Assembly: GCF_026191725.2 (NCBI RefSeq)
Contig: NZ_CP120863.1
Coordinates: 2,336,001-2,400,000 of the forward strand
Reading direction: 5' to 3'
DNA: 64,000 bases
DNA from: Roseibium porphyridii
Lineage (GTDB): Bacteria > Pseudomonadota > Alphaproteobacteria > Rhizobiales > Stappiaceae
Under the pieces are notes generated by a model. It was given only the letters and a program-made list of their open reading frames with translations, was not told the DNA's origin and ran no database searches. Position 1 is the stretch's first letter. Every line of letters begins with the position of its first letter. Shown one piece after another: positions 54,570 to 63,920 of the stretch. The position numbers and the translations under genes were made by a program.

Positions 54570-54974
54570 ATGACGATGACGGATCTGCCGCTGTTTCAGG
54601 CGATCAAATCAAAGATGCGATGGCACCAGACCCGCCAGGGAGTTCTGGCGGAAAACATCGCGAATGCGGATACGCCTGGTTTTGGTGCCAGTGACGTCAA
54701 AGCCTTCTCGTTTTCGGATCACATCGGCCGAGAGACATTCGGGCTGGCGACCTCAACGACGAAAGCCGGGCACATATCGACAAGCATATCCGGGGTCGGG
54801 TCTGCCAAAATCGTGAAAGACGACGGTTTTGAAGTCACTCCGAGCGGCAACAACGTCAATCTGGAAGAGCAAATGATGAAGCTCACTGAAAACCAGATGG
54901 ACTACCAGGCGGCGACAACGCTCTACACCAAGAGCCTCGGTCTGATCCGCACCGCGCTGTCGAAAAGCGTTTGA
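54570..54974 (+). CDS. flgB: Proximal rod protein FlgB, 134 aa
   Basis: A rod subunit. FQAIKSKMRWHQTRQGVLAENIANADTPGFGASDVK (read in parts) is the FlgB N-terminal signature, and EEQMMKLTENQMDYQAATTLY is the C-terminal helix. The ATG at 54570 is used; GTG and TTG codons at 54561 and 54558 are alternatives. It heads the flgB-flgC-fliE-fliQ-fliR-flhB operon. Confidence 0.95.
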   Translation: MTMTDLPLFQAIKSKMRWHQTRQGVLAENIANADTPGFGASDVKAFSFSDHIGRETFGLATSTTKAGHISTSISGVGSAKIVKDDGFEVTPSGNNVNLEEQMMKLTENQMDYQAATTLYTKSLGLIRTALSKSV

Positions 54975-54991
54975 ACTAGAGGACCGTTGAG

Positions 54992-55402
54992 ATGGACCTG
55001 ATCAAATCCCTGTTCGTTTCCGCCAGCGGGCTTAAAGCCCAAAGCGGACGCATGCGGATCATTTCGGAAAATATTGCCAACGCAAATTCCACTGCGCGAA
55101 CGCCGGATGAAGAGCCTTACCGGCGCAAGGTTCCGACCTTCAAAAGCCAGTTCGACAAGGAACTGGGGGCAAAAACAGTTGAGCTTGGCAAGGTGGAGGA
55201 GGATACGTCTGACTTCAGATCGACCTTCATGCCAGGGCACCCGGCAGCTGACCAGAACGGGTATGTGCTCCAACCGAACGTAAACACATTGATCGAGACG
55301 ACCGATATGCGCGAGGCACAACGGTCCTACGAGGCCAACCTCAATGTGATCGACACCACCCGCAAAATGCTGCAACGGACCATCGATATTCTGAAAGCCT
55401 AA
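54992..55402 (+). CDS. flgC: Proximal rod protein FlgC, 136 aa
   Basis: A rod subunit. KSLFVSASGLKAQSGRMRII and SENIANANSTARTPDEEPYR are the conserved start, YVLQPNVNTLIETTDMREAQ and RSYEANLNVIDTTRKM the end. AGAGGACC lies before the ATG. 17 bases separate it from flgB. Confidence 0.96.
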   Translation: MDLIKSLFVSASGLKAQSGRMRIISENIANANSTARTPDEEPYRRKVPTFKSQFDKELGAKTVELGKVEEDTSDFRSTFMPGHPAADQNGYVLQPNVNTLIETTDMREAQRSYEANLNVIDTTRKMLQRTIDILKA

Positions 55403-55439
55403 CGGTTTCAGGGGCTGACAAGGGGAAGGGACCCGTCAC

Positions 55440-55757
55440 ATGTCTACCGCGTCAATTGCCAACAACGCCTATCAGATGGCTGCTAAGCTGCAGCAGCAGG
55501 CACGCGCAGTCGAGGACACGGCGCCTCAGCAGACCGACATGGTCGATTTCGGCCAGATGGTGAAAGAGGCGGTTGATACCGTCGTTGACAAGGGGCAGGC
55601 AGCCGACAGTCAGGCGCTAAACATGATTGAGGGCAAGGCAGATGTGGTCGATGTGGTGACGGCTGTTGCCGAAACCGAAGTTGCCCTGGAAACAATGGTC
55701 GCCGTTCGTGATCGTGTCATTTCAGCCTACGAAGAAATCATGAGGATGCCGATCTGA
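55440..55757 (+). CDS. fliE: Rod adaptor protein FliE, 105 aa
   Basis: A small helical protein connecting the MS ring to the rod. The region DMVDFGQMVKEAVDTVVDKG and the end VVTAVAETEVALETMVAVRD with VISAYEEIMRMPI are typical. The first 20 residues are Gln/Ala-rich. It lies 37 bases after flgC and 24 bases before fliQ. Confidence 0.94.
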   Translation: MSTASIANNAYQMAAKLQQQARAVEDTAPQQTDMVDFGQMVKEAVDTVVDKGQAADSQALNMIEGKADVVDVVTAVAETEVALETMVAVRDRVISAYEEIMRMPI

Positions 55758-55781
55758 CCGAATTTTCGCAAAGGATGCGCC

Positions 55782-56048
55782 ATGACCGGAGGTGAAGTTC
55801 TCGATATTGCCCGGGAAGGTGTGTGGACGATGATTCTGGTGGCAGCCCCGGCCATGGTCATTGGGCTGCTTGTCGGTGTGGTGATCGCGCTTTTCCAGGC
55901 TCTCACTCAGATCCAGGAAATGACCTTGGTGTTCGTTCCAAAGATCCTGGCGATTTTTGTAACGATCCTTGTCACCTTGCCTTTTATGAGCCAGTTGCTT
56001 CAAGCCTTCATGAGCCGCGTCACCGAGATGATCCTGAATACCGGCTAG
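55782..56048 (+). CDS. fliQ: Flagellar export gate protein FliQ, 88 aa
   Basis: A two-helix membrane protein of the export gate. TGGEVLDIAREGVWTMILVA, GLLVGVVIALFQALTQIQEM and FVPKILAIFVTILVTLPFMS match FliQ throughout, and the length is standard (88-90 residues). It is followed by fliR after 13 bases. Confidence 0.97.
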   Translation: MTGGEVLDIAREGVWTMILVAAPAMVIGLLVGVVIALFQALTQIQEMTLVFVPKILAIFVTILVTLPFMSQLLQAFMSRVTEMILNTG

Positions 56049-56061
56049 GACACCAGGGTCA

Positions 56062-56835
56062 ATGACGATACAGCTTGATTTTCTACCCGACATGGCCGCC
56101 GCATTCATGCTTATGTTTGCGCGACTCGGGACGATGGTCATGCTGCTTCCCGCGCTTGGGGAGACGACAATACCAACACGCTTTCGTCTGACGATCGCTC
56201 TGGCGCTCACCATGGTCCTTTATCCGATAGGAGCCCCGCTCTATCCGGCCAACCTGACGGCGAATGCCCCGCAATTGCTGACGCTTCTTGGCGGTGAGCT
56301 CGCGATCGGGTTCGGCATCGGCCTTTGTGCCAAACTGATTACGTCGGCGCTTCAGACCGCAGGTGTCATCATCGCCAACCAGTCAGGGCTGGCCTTCGCC
56401 CTTGGGTCCGATCTTGCCAATGATGGGCAGCAAGGTGCGCTTTATGGAAACTTCATGTCGCTGCTCGGCATCACAATGGTTTTCGTGACCGACACCCACT
56501 ATCTGGTGATCGCGGCCCTTCATGACAGTTTTTCCGTCTTTCCGCCTGGAATTGCGCCGCCTGTTGGCGACTTTGCAGCAAATGCCACGGAAACCGTGGC
56601 GCATGTCTTTTCCATTGCCGCACGGATGAGTGCGCCGTTTCTGGTTGTGGGTCTGGTGTTTTATTTCGGCCTCGGACTTTTGAACAAGCTGATGCCGCAA
56701 ATGCAGATCTTCTTTATCGCCATGCCCGTGAATATCGCGATTGGCATGTTTCTTCTCATGGCGCTGATTGCGACGCTGATGATGTTCTATCTGGAGCATT
56801 TTCAGGAATCGCTCGGCAAGTTCATCGTGGGGTAG
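56062..56835 (+). CDS. fliR: Flagellar export gate protein FliR, 257 aa
   Basis: A membrane component of the export gate, with six hydrophobic helices. Conserved parts include FARLGTMVMLLPALGETTIP, the RFRLTIALALTMVLYP stretch, GVIIANQSGLAFALGSD, and the C-terminal GLLNKLMPQMQIFFIAMPVN. Standard length. flhB begins 9 bases after its stop. Confidence 0.96.
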   Translation: MTIQLDFLPDMAAAFMLMFARLGTMVMLLPALGETTIPTRFRLTIALALTMVLYPIGAPLYPANLTANAPQLLTLLGGELAIGFGIGLCAKLITSALQTAGVIIANQSGLAFALGSDLANDGQQGALYGNFMSLLGITMVFVTDTHYLVIAALHDSFSVFPPGIAPPVGDFAANATETVAHVFSIAARMSAPFLVVGLVFYFGLGLLNKLMPQMQIFFIAMPVNIAIGMFLLMALIATLMMFYLEHFQESLGKFIVG

Positions 56836-56844
56836 TGCCTTCAG

Positions 56845-57924
56845 ATGGCTGACAATACCGACGACTCGGAGAAAACTGAGGACCCCACGCAAAAGCGCTT
56901 GAGGGATGCGCATCAAAAGGGGGACGTACCGAAATCGCAGGAAGTAAGCACCTGGTTCACGCTGGCCGGGGCGACGCTGATGATTGCGATATTTGCACCG
57001 GGAACCGCAGTTTCGCTCGGAGAATTGCTCAAAGGTTACATCGAACACGCTCACCAGATTCCTATGGACGGGTACGCGCTGAAGGTCCTTTGGCGGGACA
57101 CCGGACAGTCGGTTGCCTTGATTGTCGGTTTGCCTCTGATTGCGCTCGTTCTGATGGCTGTTGCCGGAAATCTGGTGCAGCACCAGCCCTTGTTCACGGT
57201 GGAGACCATCAAGCCGAAACTATCGAAAATCTCGCCAATTTCCGGATTTAAACGCCTGTTTTCGCTGGACAGCCTTGTGAACTTCGCCAAGGGCATGGCG
57301 AAGATCTGCCTTGTCGGGGCGATCATGGTGGTGGTGTTATGGCCGCACCGGGATGAGGCGGACATCATCATATTTGCTGAAACGTCCATCATCTTGCCCG
57401 AGGTGAGGGTGCTGGTCTTGCAGCTGCTAGCTGCGATTCTTGCCCTGATGACAGTCGTTGCTGCGGCCGATTTTGCGTACCAGAAGAACAAATGGTTCAA
57501 CAAACAGAAGATGTCGCTGCGCGAGGTCAAGGAAGAGTTCAAGCAGACGGAAGGTGACCCGCAGGTCAAAGGCAAGATCCGTCAGCTGCGCATGGAGCGC
57601 TCGCGCAAACGCATGATGGCTGCGGTTCCGCAGGCCACAGTCGTGGTCACGAACCCGACCCACTTTGCCGTTGCGCTCAAATATGAAGATGGTATGGGCG
57701 CGCCGCTTTGTCTGGCCAAAGGCACGGATGCAGTTGCACTCAAGATGCGGGAAATTGCCAAGGAGAACGAGGTTCCGGTGGTTGAGAACCCACCTCTGGC
57801 CAGGGCGCTTTACGCGACTGTGGACATCGATCAGGAAGTGCCTGAGGAACACTACAAGGCCGTGGCGGAAGTCATCGGCTTCGTTTTCCGCATGCGCAAA
57901 CGTGCGTCTTGGCGCGCAAATTAA
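56845..57924 (+). CDS. flhB: Flagellar export specificity switch FlhB, 359 aa
   Basis: Switches the export apparatus from rod/hook to filament substrates. Four membrane helices occupy about 30-215. The cytoplasmic domain carries the self-cleaving NPTH at 270-273, in TVVVTNPTHFAVALKY. The start DSEKTEDPTQKRLRDAHQKG is typical. It ends the flgB operon; 150 bases separate it from cckA. Confidence 0.97.
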   Translation: MADNTDDSEKTEDPTQKRLRDAHQKGDVPKSQEVSTWFTLAGATLMIAIFAPGTAVSLGELLKGYIEHAHQIPMDGYALKVLWRDTGQSVALIVGLPLIALVLMAVAGNLVQHQPLFTVETIKPKLSKISPISGFKRLFSLDSLVNFAKGMAKICLVGAIMVVVLWPHRDEADIIIFAETSIILPEVRVLVLQLLAAILALMTVVAAADFAYQKNKWFNKQKMSLREVKEEFKQTEGDPQVKGKIRQLRMERSRKRMMAAVPQATVVVTNPTHFAVALKYEDGMGAPLCLAKGTDAVALKMREIAKENEVPVVENPPLARALYATVDIDQEVPEEHYKAVAEVIGFVFRMRKRASWRAN

Positions 57925-58074
57925 GCCTTCGTTTGAAGATCATCTGTCAAAGAGTGCGCAAACAGGTGAATTTCAACAGGTACAGGCTTCATATCAGTTG
58001 AAATTAGCTAGTAAGCACAGAATGCTTAAGCGCGGCCCTTTTTAGAAGCGAATCGGGCCTGGGAGACACAATGG

Positions 58075-60627
58075 ATGAGTGACATGGACGGAGCGCCAAG
58101 CGGGCCCATGATCAGCCGGCCCGAGCGATCCGGGAATATCGGCCTGCTGATTGGTCTGGCCCTTTTGCTCGTCGGAGCGGCAGCAGCCTTTGCGGTCATG
58201 GACCGTGAAGTGGCGCAGCCGTTCATCCTCGCACTACTTGGTATTCTTGCTGTTGTCGGTGTCTTCTGCCTTTTTGCAGGGGCTATCGGCTTTCTGCGCC
58301 TGTCCGCGCGGCCTGGCGAATCCAATCCACTTGCGTCTGCCTTTGTCGATACGCTTGAAGACGGGGCCTTGATCACGGATGTCGAGGGCCGGCTCGTTTA
58401 TGCCAACAAGTCCTATGCGGATCTGACCGGTGCTGAGACGTCCGCCGATATCAAGGTCGTGGAGCGTGTTTTCTCCTCCGACCCGGATGCAGCCGATGCG
58501 ATTTTCCGTCTGTCGCAGGCCATGCGTGACGAGCGCAAAGCCCAGGAAGAGATCCGCATGCCGTTTCCTCTCGGCCGTGCTGAGGGAACAGCCCGCTGGT
58601 ACAGGGTTTTGATACGTCCGTTGCAGGTTTCCAAGGATCGTGGCGGTGGCAAGCCGATGGCGGTCTGGCAGATTGCCGACATCACGCGAGACAGGGCAGA
58701 GCAGGAAAACTCCTTCCAGGAACTTCAACGGGTAATCAATTTTCTGGACCATGCACCGGCAGGGTTCTTTTCCTGCGACGCCAACGGTCGCATCGTCTAC
58801 CTGAATGCGACACTGGCCGATTGGCTCGGTTATGATCTTGCCCAGTTCGATGCCGGCGATCTGGACCTGTCTAGCATCGTGCGCGGAGACGGTACCGAAC
58901 TGATCCGTTCCATCAAGGGGCAGGCGGGTGAGGTCAAGAGTGAAACCTTTGACCTCGACTTCGTGACCCGAAACGGACGCGGGCTGCCGGTTCGCTTGCT
59001 GCACCGGGTCCCGTTCGGTGAGAATGGACAGCCCGGCGACAGCCGTACGCTGGTGCTCAATCGTTCGCGCGGAGAGGAAGTCTCCGAGGCACTGCGAGCG
59101 GCTGAAGTGAGGTTTGCAAGGTTCTTCAACAACACGCCGATGGCGATTGCCTCGCTCGACAAGGAAGGCCGTGTACTGCGCACCAACGCTCCCTTCCTCA
59201 AGCTGTTCGGTGCAGTCGATACAGGAGACGAAGCTCCCAAGCTGGAAGCCTACGTTGCCGACAGTGGCCGGGAAGACCTTTCCAAAGCCCTGTCCGCTGC
59301 AGCCCATGGGATTGGTGAAATAGCACCCGTCGATATTGCGCTTGTCGAAGGCAATGACCCTCGCTCGGCAACCTTTTATGTTTCGGCCGTCCAGGAAGGT
59401 GAAGGGGACGGCGAAGCGGCGATTATCTATGCGCTCGAAACGACGCAACAACGTGCGCTGGAAGCTCAGTTCGCCCAGAGCCAGAAGATGCAGGCGATTG
59501 GCCAGTTGGCAGGTGGTGTCGCCCACGATTTCAACAACGTTCTGACCGCCATAATCGGGTTCTCCGATCTTCTGCTGGCCAGCCACAGGCCAACCGATCC
59601 GTCCTTCCAGGACATCATGAACATCAAGCAGAATGCCAACAGAGCTGCCGGCCTGGTTCGTCAGCTCCTGGCCTTCTCCCGGCGTCAAACCCTGAGGCCC
59701 CAGCAACTTGAACTCAACGACGTTCTGGCGGATCTGTCGATCCTGCTCGATCGCCTGCTTGGCGAGAAGGTCGAGTTGAAGGTGATCCATGGCCGCGACC
59801 TCTGGCCGGTAATGGCTGACCTGAACCAGCTGGAACAGGTGATTGTCAATCTGGCTGTGAATGCCGGTGACGCAATGGCCGACGGTGGCCGCCTGACCAT
59901 CCGCACTCGCAACGTGGAAGAGGCGGAAAGTACTCAGTTCGAAAACACCCGTGGTATGCCCCCTGGCGAATATACGCTGGTTGAAGTGGATGACACCGGA
60001 CACGGCATGCCGCCCGATGTGATGGAAAAGATTTTCGATCCGTTCTTTTCCACCAAGGAAGTCGGCAAGGGTACCGGGCTCGGTCTTTCAACGGTTTACG
60101 GTATCGTCAAACAGACCGGTGGCTTCATATTCTGCACTTCCGAAGTAGATGCCGGAACAACGTTCCGCCTGTTCCTGCCGCGCCACATTCCGCAGGTCGT
60201 GGAAGAGAAAAAGCCGGAACCGAAGGAAAGCGAGCCGGAAAAGGTCGCAGACCTCACTGGATCCGCGTCCATTCTGCTGGTTGAAGATGAGGAAGCGGTC
60301 CGAGCCTTCGGCGCACGGGCGCTGGCGTCGCGCGGGTATACTGTCTACGAAGCCGGGTCGGGCAATGAAGCGCTCGAGGTCATGGAAGAGACGGACGGTG
60401 AGATCGATCTTGTGGTCTCTGATGTCGTCATGCCGGAAATGGACGGGCCAACACTTCTAGTGGAATTGCGCAAGACCCGGCCGGATCTGAAGATCATTTT
60501 TGTCTCCGGCTATGCTGAAGATGCGTTTGAAGAAAACCTGCCGCCAGGTGAAAAGTTCTTCTTCCTGCCAAAACCGTTCACGCTCAAGCAGCTTGCAACC
60601 ACCGTGAAGGATGTCCTGAACGGTTAG
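58075..60627 (+). CDS. cckA: Hybrid sensor histidine kinase CckA, 850 aa
   Basis: The kinase/phosphatase at the top of the CckA-ChpT-CtrA phosphorelay. Two membrane helices (about 21-41 and 49-72) are followed by PAS-type domains (about 85-200, 220-330 and 345-460). The HisKA region [20 protein letters not shown] has His484 as phosphoacceptor; the ATPase boxes [10 protein letters not shown] and [20 protein letters not shown], with [17 protein letters not shown], are complete. A C-terminal receiver has Asp783 in [18 protein letters not shown] lies about 9 bases before the ATG; an overlapping out-of-frame ATG at 58071 is closed after three codons. The order fliQ-fliR-flhB-cckA is also what I recall in Caulobacter. 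Confidence 0.93.
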   Translation: MSDMDGAPSGPMISRPERSGNIGLLIGLALLLVGAAAAFAVMDREVAQPFILALLGILAVVGVFCLFAGAIGFLRLSARPGESNPLASAFVDTLEDGALITDVEGRLVYANKSYADLTGAETSADIKVVERVFSSDPDAADAIFRLSQAMRDERKAQEEIRMPFPLGRAEGTARWYRVLIRPLQVSKDRGGGKPMAVWQIADITRDRAEQENSFQELQRVINFLDHAPAGFFSCDANGRIVYLNATLADWLGYDLAQFDAGDLDLSSIVRGDGTELIRSIKGQAGEVKSETFDLDFVTRNGRGLPVRLLHRVPFGENGQPGDSRTLVLNRSRGEEVSEALRAAEVRFARFFNNTPMAIASLDKEGRVLRTNAPFLKLFGAVDTGDEAPKLEAYVADSGREDLSKALSAAAHGIGEIAPVDIALVEGNDPRSATFYVSAVQEGEGDGEAAIIYALETTQQRALEAQFAQSQKMQAIGQLAGGVAHDFNNVLTAIIGFSDLLLASHRPTDPSFQDIMNIKQNANRAAGLVRQLLAFSRRQTLRPQQLELNDVLADLSILLDRLLGEKVELKVIHGRDLWPVMADLNQLEQVIVNLAVNAGDAMADGGRLTIRTRNVEEAESTQFENTRGMPPGEYTLVEVDDTGHGMPPDVMEKIFDPFFSTKEVGKGTGLGLSTVYGIVKQTGGFIFCTSEVDAGTTFRLFLPRHIPQVVEEKKPEPKESEPEKVADLTGSASILLVEDEEAVRAFGARALASRGYTVYEAGSGNEALEVMEETDGEIDLVVSDVVMPEMDGPTLLVELRKTRPDLKIIFVSGYAEDAFEENLPPGEKFFFLPKPFTLKQLATTVKDVLNG

Positions 60628-60736
60628 CGGGCACACGTCCAGAGAAACAATGATCCGTTGCGAATAGGCTTGCTCCGCGTTGCCGCAACATGCAAATCTT
60701 GTCGCCTACAATTCAGCTTTGGGAGTGGCAAGCGCA

Positions 60737-61072
60737 ATGGAATTACCTGAATTCATAAAGAAATTTCCGGCGCTGGATATCCCTTTTCCCGATGATGTGG
60801 TGACGTCTCATGCCATTCGCTCGGATGCCGGGTTGGTGGTCTTCTTCGACTTCGTAAAAGACATGGTGCTGCCGCCACATTCTCACCTTGCACAGTGGGG
60901 AACCGTGCTCAGCGGTGAAATCGAATTTACGATTGCCGGTGAAACCAAGACACTTGGACCGGGTGCGATTTATGACATCCCGAGCGGGGCAGAACATGGC
61001 GCGGTGATCAAGGCGGGAACCAAGGTAATTGACGTGTTTGAAGAGCCAGACAGGTATCCCTTTAGGACCTGA
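60737..61072 (+). CDS. Small cupin-domain protein, 111 aa
   Basis: A single cupin barrel. Metal-binding His/Glu pattern: PPHSHLAQWGTVLSGEIEFT and the second motif IPSGAEHGAVIKAGTKVIDV. The ATG at 60737 has GGGAG about 11 bases before it and gives a compact domain; a TTG at 60680 would add an unstructured 19 residues. The substrate is unknown. It stands alone between cckA and the convergent lipid operon. Confidence 0.82.
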   Translation: MELPEFIKKFPALDIPFPDDVVTSHAIRSDAGLVVFFDFVKDMVLPPHSHLAQWGTVLSGEIEFTIAGETKTLGPGAIYDIPSGAEHGAVIKAGTKVIDVFEEPDRYPFRT

Positions 61073-61156
61073 TCGTTCTGTCGTCGGGGTTTCGACCCGT
61101 AACGGTTTTCGTTTTGCGCTCCTTGGAAGCAGCGCTGGCCATCAGCTAACGATGCG

Positions 61157-61726
61157 CTACCATCCGACCATCGCGAAGTAGAACACATAAAACAAAATCC
61201 AGAGCGTCAGACAAAGCGCAAGCATTGCGGCGTTGGACATATGCCCGCGGGTCAATCGGCTTAGGCTCCAGGTGACAAGAACAATTACGGCAAATCGCGG
61301 CAATCTTGCGAGCGGCGACAGCAGCAGGAAGAGCACTGGGTTGAGGTTTGTGCTTCCGGCTTCAGCAGCAAAAATCTTGTATGGTACACCCGTGAAGGCG
61401 CCGATCACCATCCCGGAATAGGTGCCGTTCGATAAGAGTTGGCCCACTTTGTTGAAGGTGGTTTGCGAGATGCCGGGCACCCATAAGAGTACGGCCTTTG
61501 TTTCCTGCGGATAGCTACTGATCATCAACCAGACCGTGATGCCGCCGAAAGCTGCTGCAAGTGATGCCCATATACAGGCGAGAAGAGCCTTTTTGAGCGA
61601 TGTCAGGGCAAGGCTCGACAGAAGCACATCCGGAACAATGAAGAACAAAGTTGCTTCGGCAAAACCCCAGATGGCCGCGTAGGTGCTACTCCCAGGGCGC
61701 AAAGTTCTTTTCAGATGAAAGTTCAT
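61157..61726 (-). CDS. Small integral membrane protein, 189 aa
   Basis: I do not recognise a specific family. It has four to five hydrophobic helices (including ALLACIWASLAAAFGGITVW and AALALCLTLWILFYVFYF-like), and SYSGMVIGAFTGVPYKIFA, which resembles the SNARE-associated (VTT/DedA-like) fold weakly. Its first 41 bases overlap the end of the acyltransferase gene, so the genes are co-transcribed; a role in handling the phospholipid product is suggested by context only. Confidence 0.65.
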   Translation of the reverse strand: MNFHLKRTLRPGSSTYAAIWGFAEATLFFIVPDVLLSSLALTSLKKALLACIWASLAAAFGGITVWLMISSYPQETKAVLLWVPGISQTTFNKVGQLLSNGTYSGMVIGAFTGVPYKIFAAEAGSTNLNPVLFLLLSPLARLPRFAVIVLVTWSLSRLTRGHMSNAAMLALCLTLWILFYVFYFAMVGW

Positions 61727-62315
61727 TAAACCGGTCTTTCAACGTCGTCATAAATTGAATCCGGTCTCCGGTCCAAGTGATTGGTTCTCCAACGAAAATA
61801 TCACAGAAGAAGGGAACCAGAAGAAAGGATCCCTTCGGCAGTGCCTTGCCGAGGCCATGCGTGAAAACTGGAACGGTCGGCGCATCCGGAAAGCGTGCCG
61901 CCAGATAGGAGACGCCCTTTTTCAGGTCCGTCATCTGTTCCGGTTCGCCGCGCGAACCTTCTGGAAAGAGGACGAGCACTTTGCCTTCGGACAGTGCGTC
62001 GTAGCAACCCTGGAGCGGATCGCTCGATTTGTTGGTGCCGCCTCGCTCAACGGGGATGATGCCCAATATGTTTTCAGACAGCCATGCTTTGAGGGGAGAG
62101 GAAAAGAAATAGTCTGCCGCTGCGACCGGTTTGATGTCCTGGAGCCTCGACAAGGGCATCAGCGCCATCAACACCATCGTATCCAGATGACTGTTGTGGT
62201 TGGCCACCACTATCGCGGGGCCTGTCGAAGGCAGGAGCTCCTTGCGCCGGACATTTAGTCCGAGCAGAAATAGCACCGCAATCTTGATGACTAAGTAAAA
62301 GGCCTTCTGGAGCAT
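61686..62315 (-). CDS. PlsC-like 1-acylglycerol-3-phosphate acyltransferase, 209 aa
   Basis: An acyltransferase of the PlsC type. The catalytic NHNSHLD (HX4D) is followed by GIIPVERGG and FPEGSRGEPEQM, the blocks that bind the phosphate-containing acceptor. One N-terminal hydrophobic helix. It is the third gene of a four-gene minus-strand operon beginning at 63857, 7 bases downstream of the CdsA-like gene, so it probably acylates a lyso-phospholipid or glycerol phosphate in the same pathway. Confidence 0.85.
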   Translation of the reverse strand: MLQKAFYLVIKIAVLFLLGLNVRRKELLPSTGPAIVVANHNSHLDTMVLMALMPLSRLQDIKPVAAADYFFSSPLKAWLSENILGIIPVERGGTNKSSDPLQGCYDALSEGKVLVLFPEGSRGEPEQMTDLKKGVSYLAARFPDAPTVPVFTHGLGKALPKGSFLLVPFFCDIFVGEPITWTGDRIQFMTTLKDRFNELSSEKNFAPWE

Positions 62316-62322
62316 AGCGGGC

Positions 62323-63249
62323 TCAATAGTAGAAATAGCGGGTGAAATGGAAGAACAGGGGGGCTGTGAAAGTCAGGCTGTCAATGCGGTCGAGAATGCC
62401 GCCATGGCCTGGGATCAGGCTGCCCGTATCCTTGACCCCCAGATCTCGTTTCAAGGCTGACACGGTGACATCCCCCACAAACCCGGCAACGGGAATGAGA
62501 AGACCTGCAGCTGCCGCATGAAGCATACCGAAAGGGGTCACCAGGGGAGCGGTCACCAGGGCCAGAACGAAAGTCGTTGCAACCCCTCCCAGAAATCCTT
62601 CCCAGGTTTTGTTCGGGCTGACACCTGGAATAATTTTGTGCCGACCGAAGAGTTTGCCCCAGGTGTATTGGGCAACATCGTTGAACTGGGTCAAAAAGAT
62701 CAGGAAGAGGAGCAGTCCGGCACCGCCGGACATGTTTTCCGGTGTGGGTGGAAGGATCAAAAGAAATGCGGCATGGCTGATCGAAAAGACGCACAGCATC
62801 AGGCCCCAGTTCAGGGTTCCGACAGATTTCAGGAACCCGTCCGTCTGCTGTGACAACAGGCTGGCGAACGGCAAAAACAGGAACATGTAGACAGGAATAA
62901 ACACCGCAAACATGCCGTAATAGCTGTCATAGACCCAGAAATACTGCACGGGAATCGAGAGGTATGCCCAGAAAAGGACGCGCCGGTCGGTGCGCCTGGT
63001 CGGGATCATCGAAAAATATTCCTTCAGTGCAAGGAAGCTGATGAGTGCAAAAACAATGATGGAAATCGTTTTGCTGACCAGGAAGGCGAGCGTGAAAATC
63101 GCCACCATGACCCACCAGCTCTGGGTCCGCTGAACAAGTTCGCTCATGTCCTTGTTCGAGCGCTTTGCGACGGCAAAGACAATGACACTCGCCAGCCCCA
63201 GAATGCCCCAGATGCCAATGATAACCCAATGAATTGTATCAAGTGTCAT
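62323..63249 (-). CDS. CdsA-like phosphatidate cytidylyltransferase, 308 aa
   Basis: Makes CDP-diacylglycerol-type intermediates. Six to eight membrane helices, and the C-terminal family signature SALKRDLGVKDTGSLIPGHG with GILDRID, which contains every conserved position of the CdsA pattern. The ATG at 63249 is preferred because it overlaps the stop of the preceding gene (ATGA); upstream in-frame codons lie inside that gene. It is probably a second, operon-specific paralogue rather than the housekeeping enzyme, which usually lies near uppS and dxr (inference). Confidence 0.9.
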   Translation of the reverse strand: MTLDTIHWVIIGIWGILGLASVIVFAVAKRSNKDMSELVQRTQSWWVMVAIFTLAFLVSKTISIIVFALISFLALKEYFSMIPTRRTDRRVLFWAYLSIPVQYFWVYDSYYGMFAVFIPVYMFLFLPFASLLSQQTDGFLKSVGTLNWGLMLCVFSISHAAFLLILPPTPENMSGGAGLLLFLIFLTQFNDVAQYTWGKLFGRHKIIPGVSPNKTWEGFLGGVATTFVLALVTAPLVTPFGMLHAAAAGLLIPVAGFVGDVTVSALKRDLGVKDTGSLIPGHGGILDRIDSLTFTAPLFFHFTRYFYY

Positions 63250-63857
63250 GCGGAGGCCCGCTCCTTCAATGCCGCTTTGGCGCGGTTCCAGATTGTCAAC
63301 GCGGAGAGCAGGAGACCTGCTGCAAACAGCACCAGGAACAGAATGCTGGACTGAACGCCCAGCCCTATCAAAAATCCGCACAAACCGAAGAGTACCGCCC
63401 GGTCGCTCTTGCCAAACGGACCATCATATCGCCGGCTTGCGCCGATCTGCACACCTATGACGCCGGTCATTTCGCCGATAATGCCGAGCACCACCAGTCC
63501 GACAACAAGTTCGCCCGATACAAAAGCCAGAGCGGCAAACGGGAGATAAAGCGCTGCATCGGCCAGAACGTCGCCCAATTCATTCAAGATCGCGCCGAGA
63601 TCCGACTTCTGGTCGTGCTCGCGGGCAAGCATGCCGTCAATGGCGTTTAACCCCATGCGTAAAAACAGGATCAGAGGCAGAAGCAGGAACGGCAACGCTG
63701 ATCCTGGAAAATACCAAAGAGCTGCGCCTTCCATAATCGACAGGACTAGGGCGGCAAGTGTCACTTGATTTGCAGTTATTCCGGCTGTTGCCAGTTTCTT
63801 GCAAAGAGGGCGGAGAAGATCCTGAAAACGTGATTTCAGCTGATAAACGGTGGGCAT
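63246..63857 (-). CDS. CDP-alcohol phosphatidyltransferase family protein, 203 aa
   Basis: A membrane enzyme of the family that joins CDP-diacylglycerol to an alcohol head group. The catalytic region is NAIDGMLAREHDQKSDLGAI followed by LNELGDVLAD. Compared with the family pattern DxxDGxxARx8GxxxDxxxD, the first and third aspartates are asparagines while the second and fourth remain. About five helices. It is first in the four-gene operon, coupled to the CdsA-like gene; E. coli ynbA-ynbB is a comparable pairing (from memory). The head group is unknown. Confidence 0.85.
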   Translation of the reverse strand: MPTVYQLKSRFQDLLRPLCKKLATAGITANQVTLAALVLSIMEGAALWYFPGSALPFLLLPLILFLRMGLNAIDGMLAREHDQKSDLGAILNELGDVLADAALYLPFAALAFVSGELVVGLVVLGIIGEMTGVIGVQIGASRRYDGPFGKSDRAVLFGLCGFLIGLGVQSSILFLVLFAAGLLLSALTIWNRAKAALKERASA

Positions 63858-63920
63858 TCTTAAAACCGATTGAATGTGTCTGTTTCATATAAGCATGGAC
63901 GACCGAATTGCACACAACGA

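Noticed and set aside
58234..60003. 589-codon open frame on the minus strand opposite cckA
   Set aside because: It is the complement of a GC-rich coding region with strong codon bias; no recognisable domain or ribosome binding site, while cckA is complete on the other strand.
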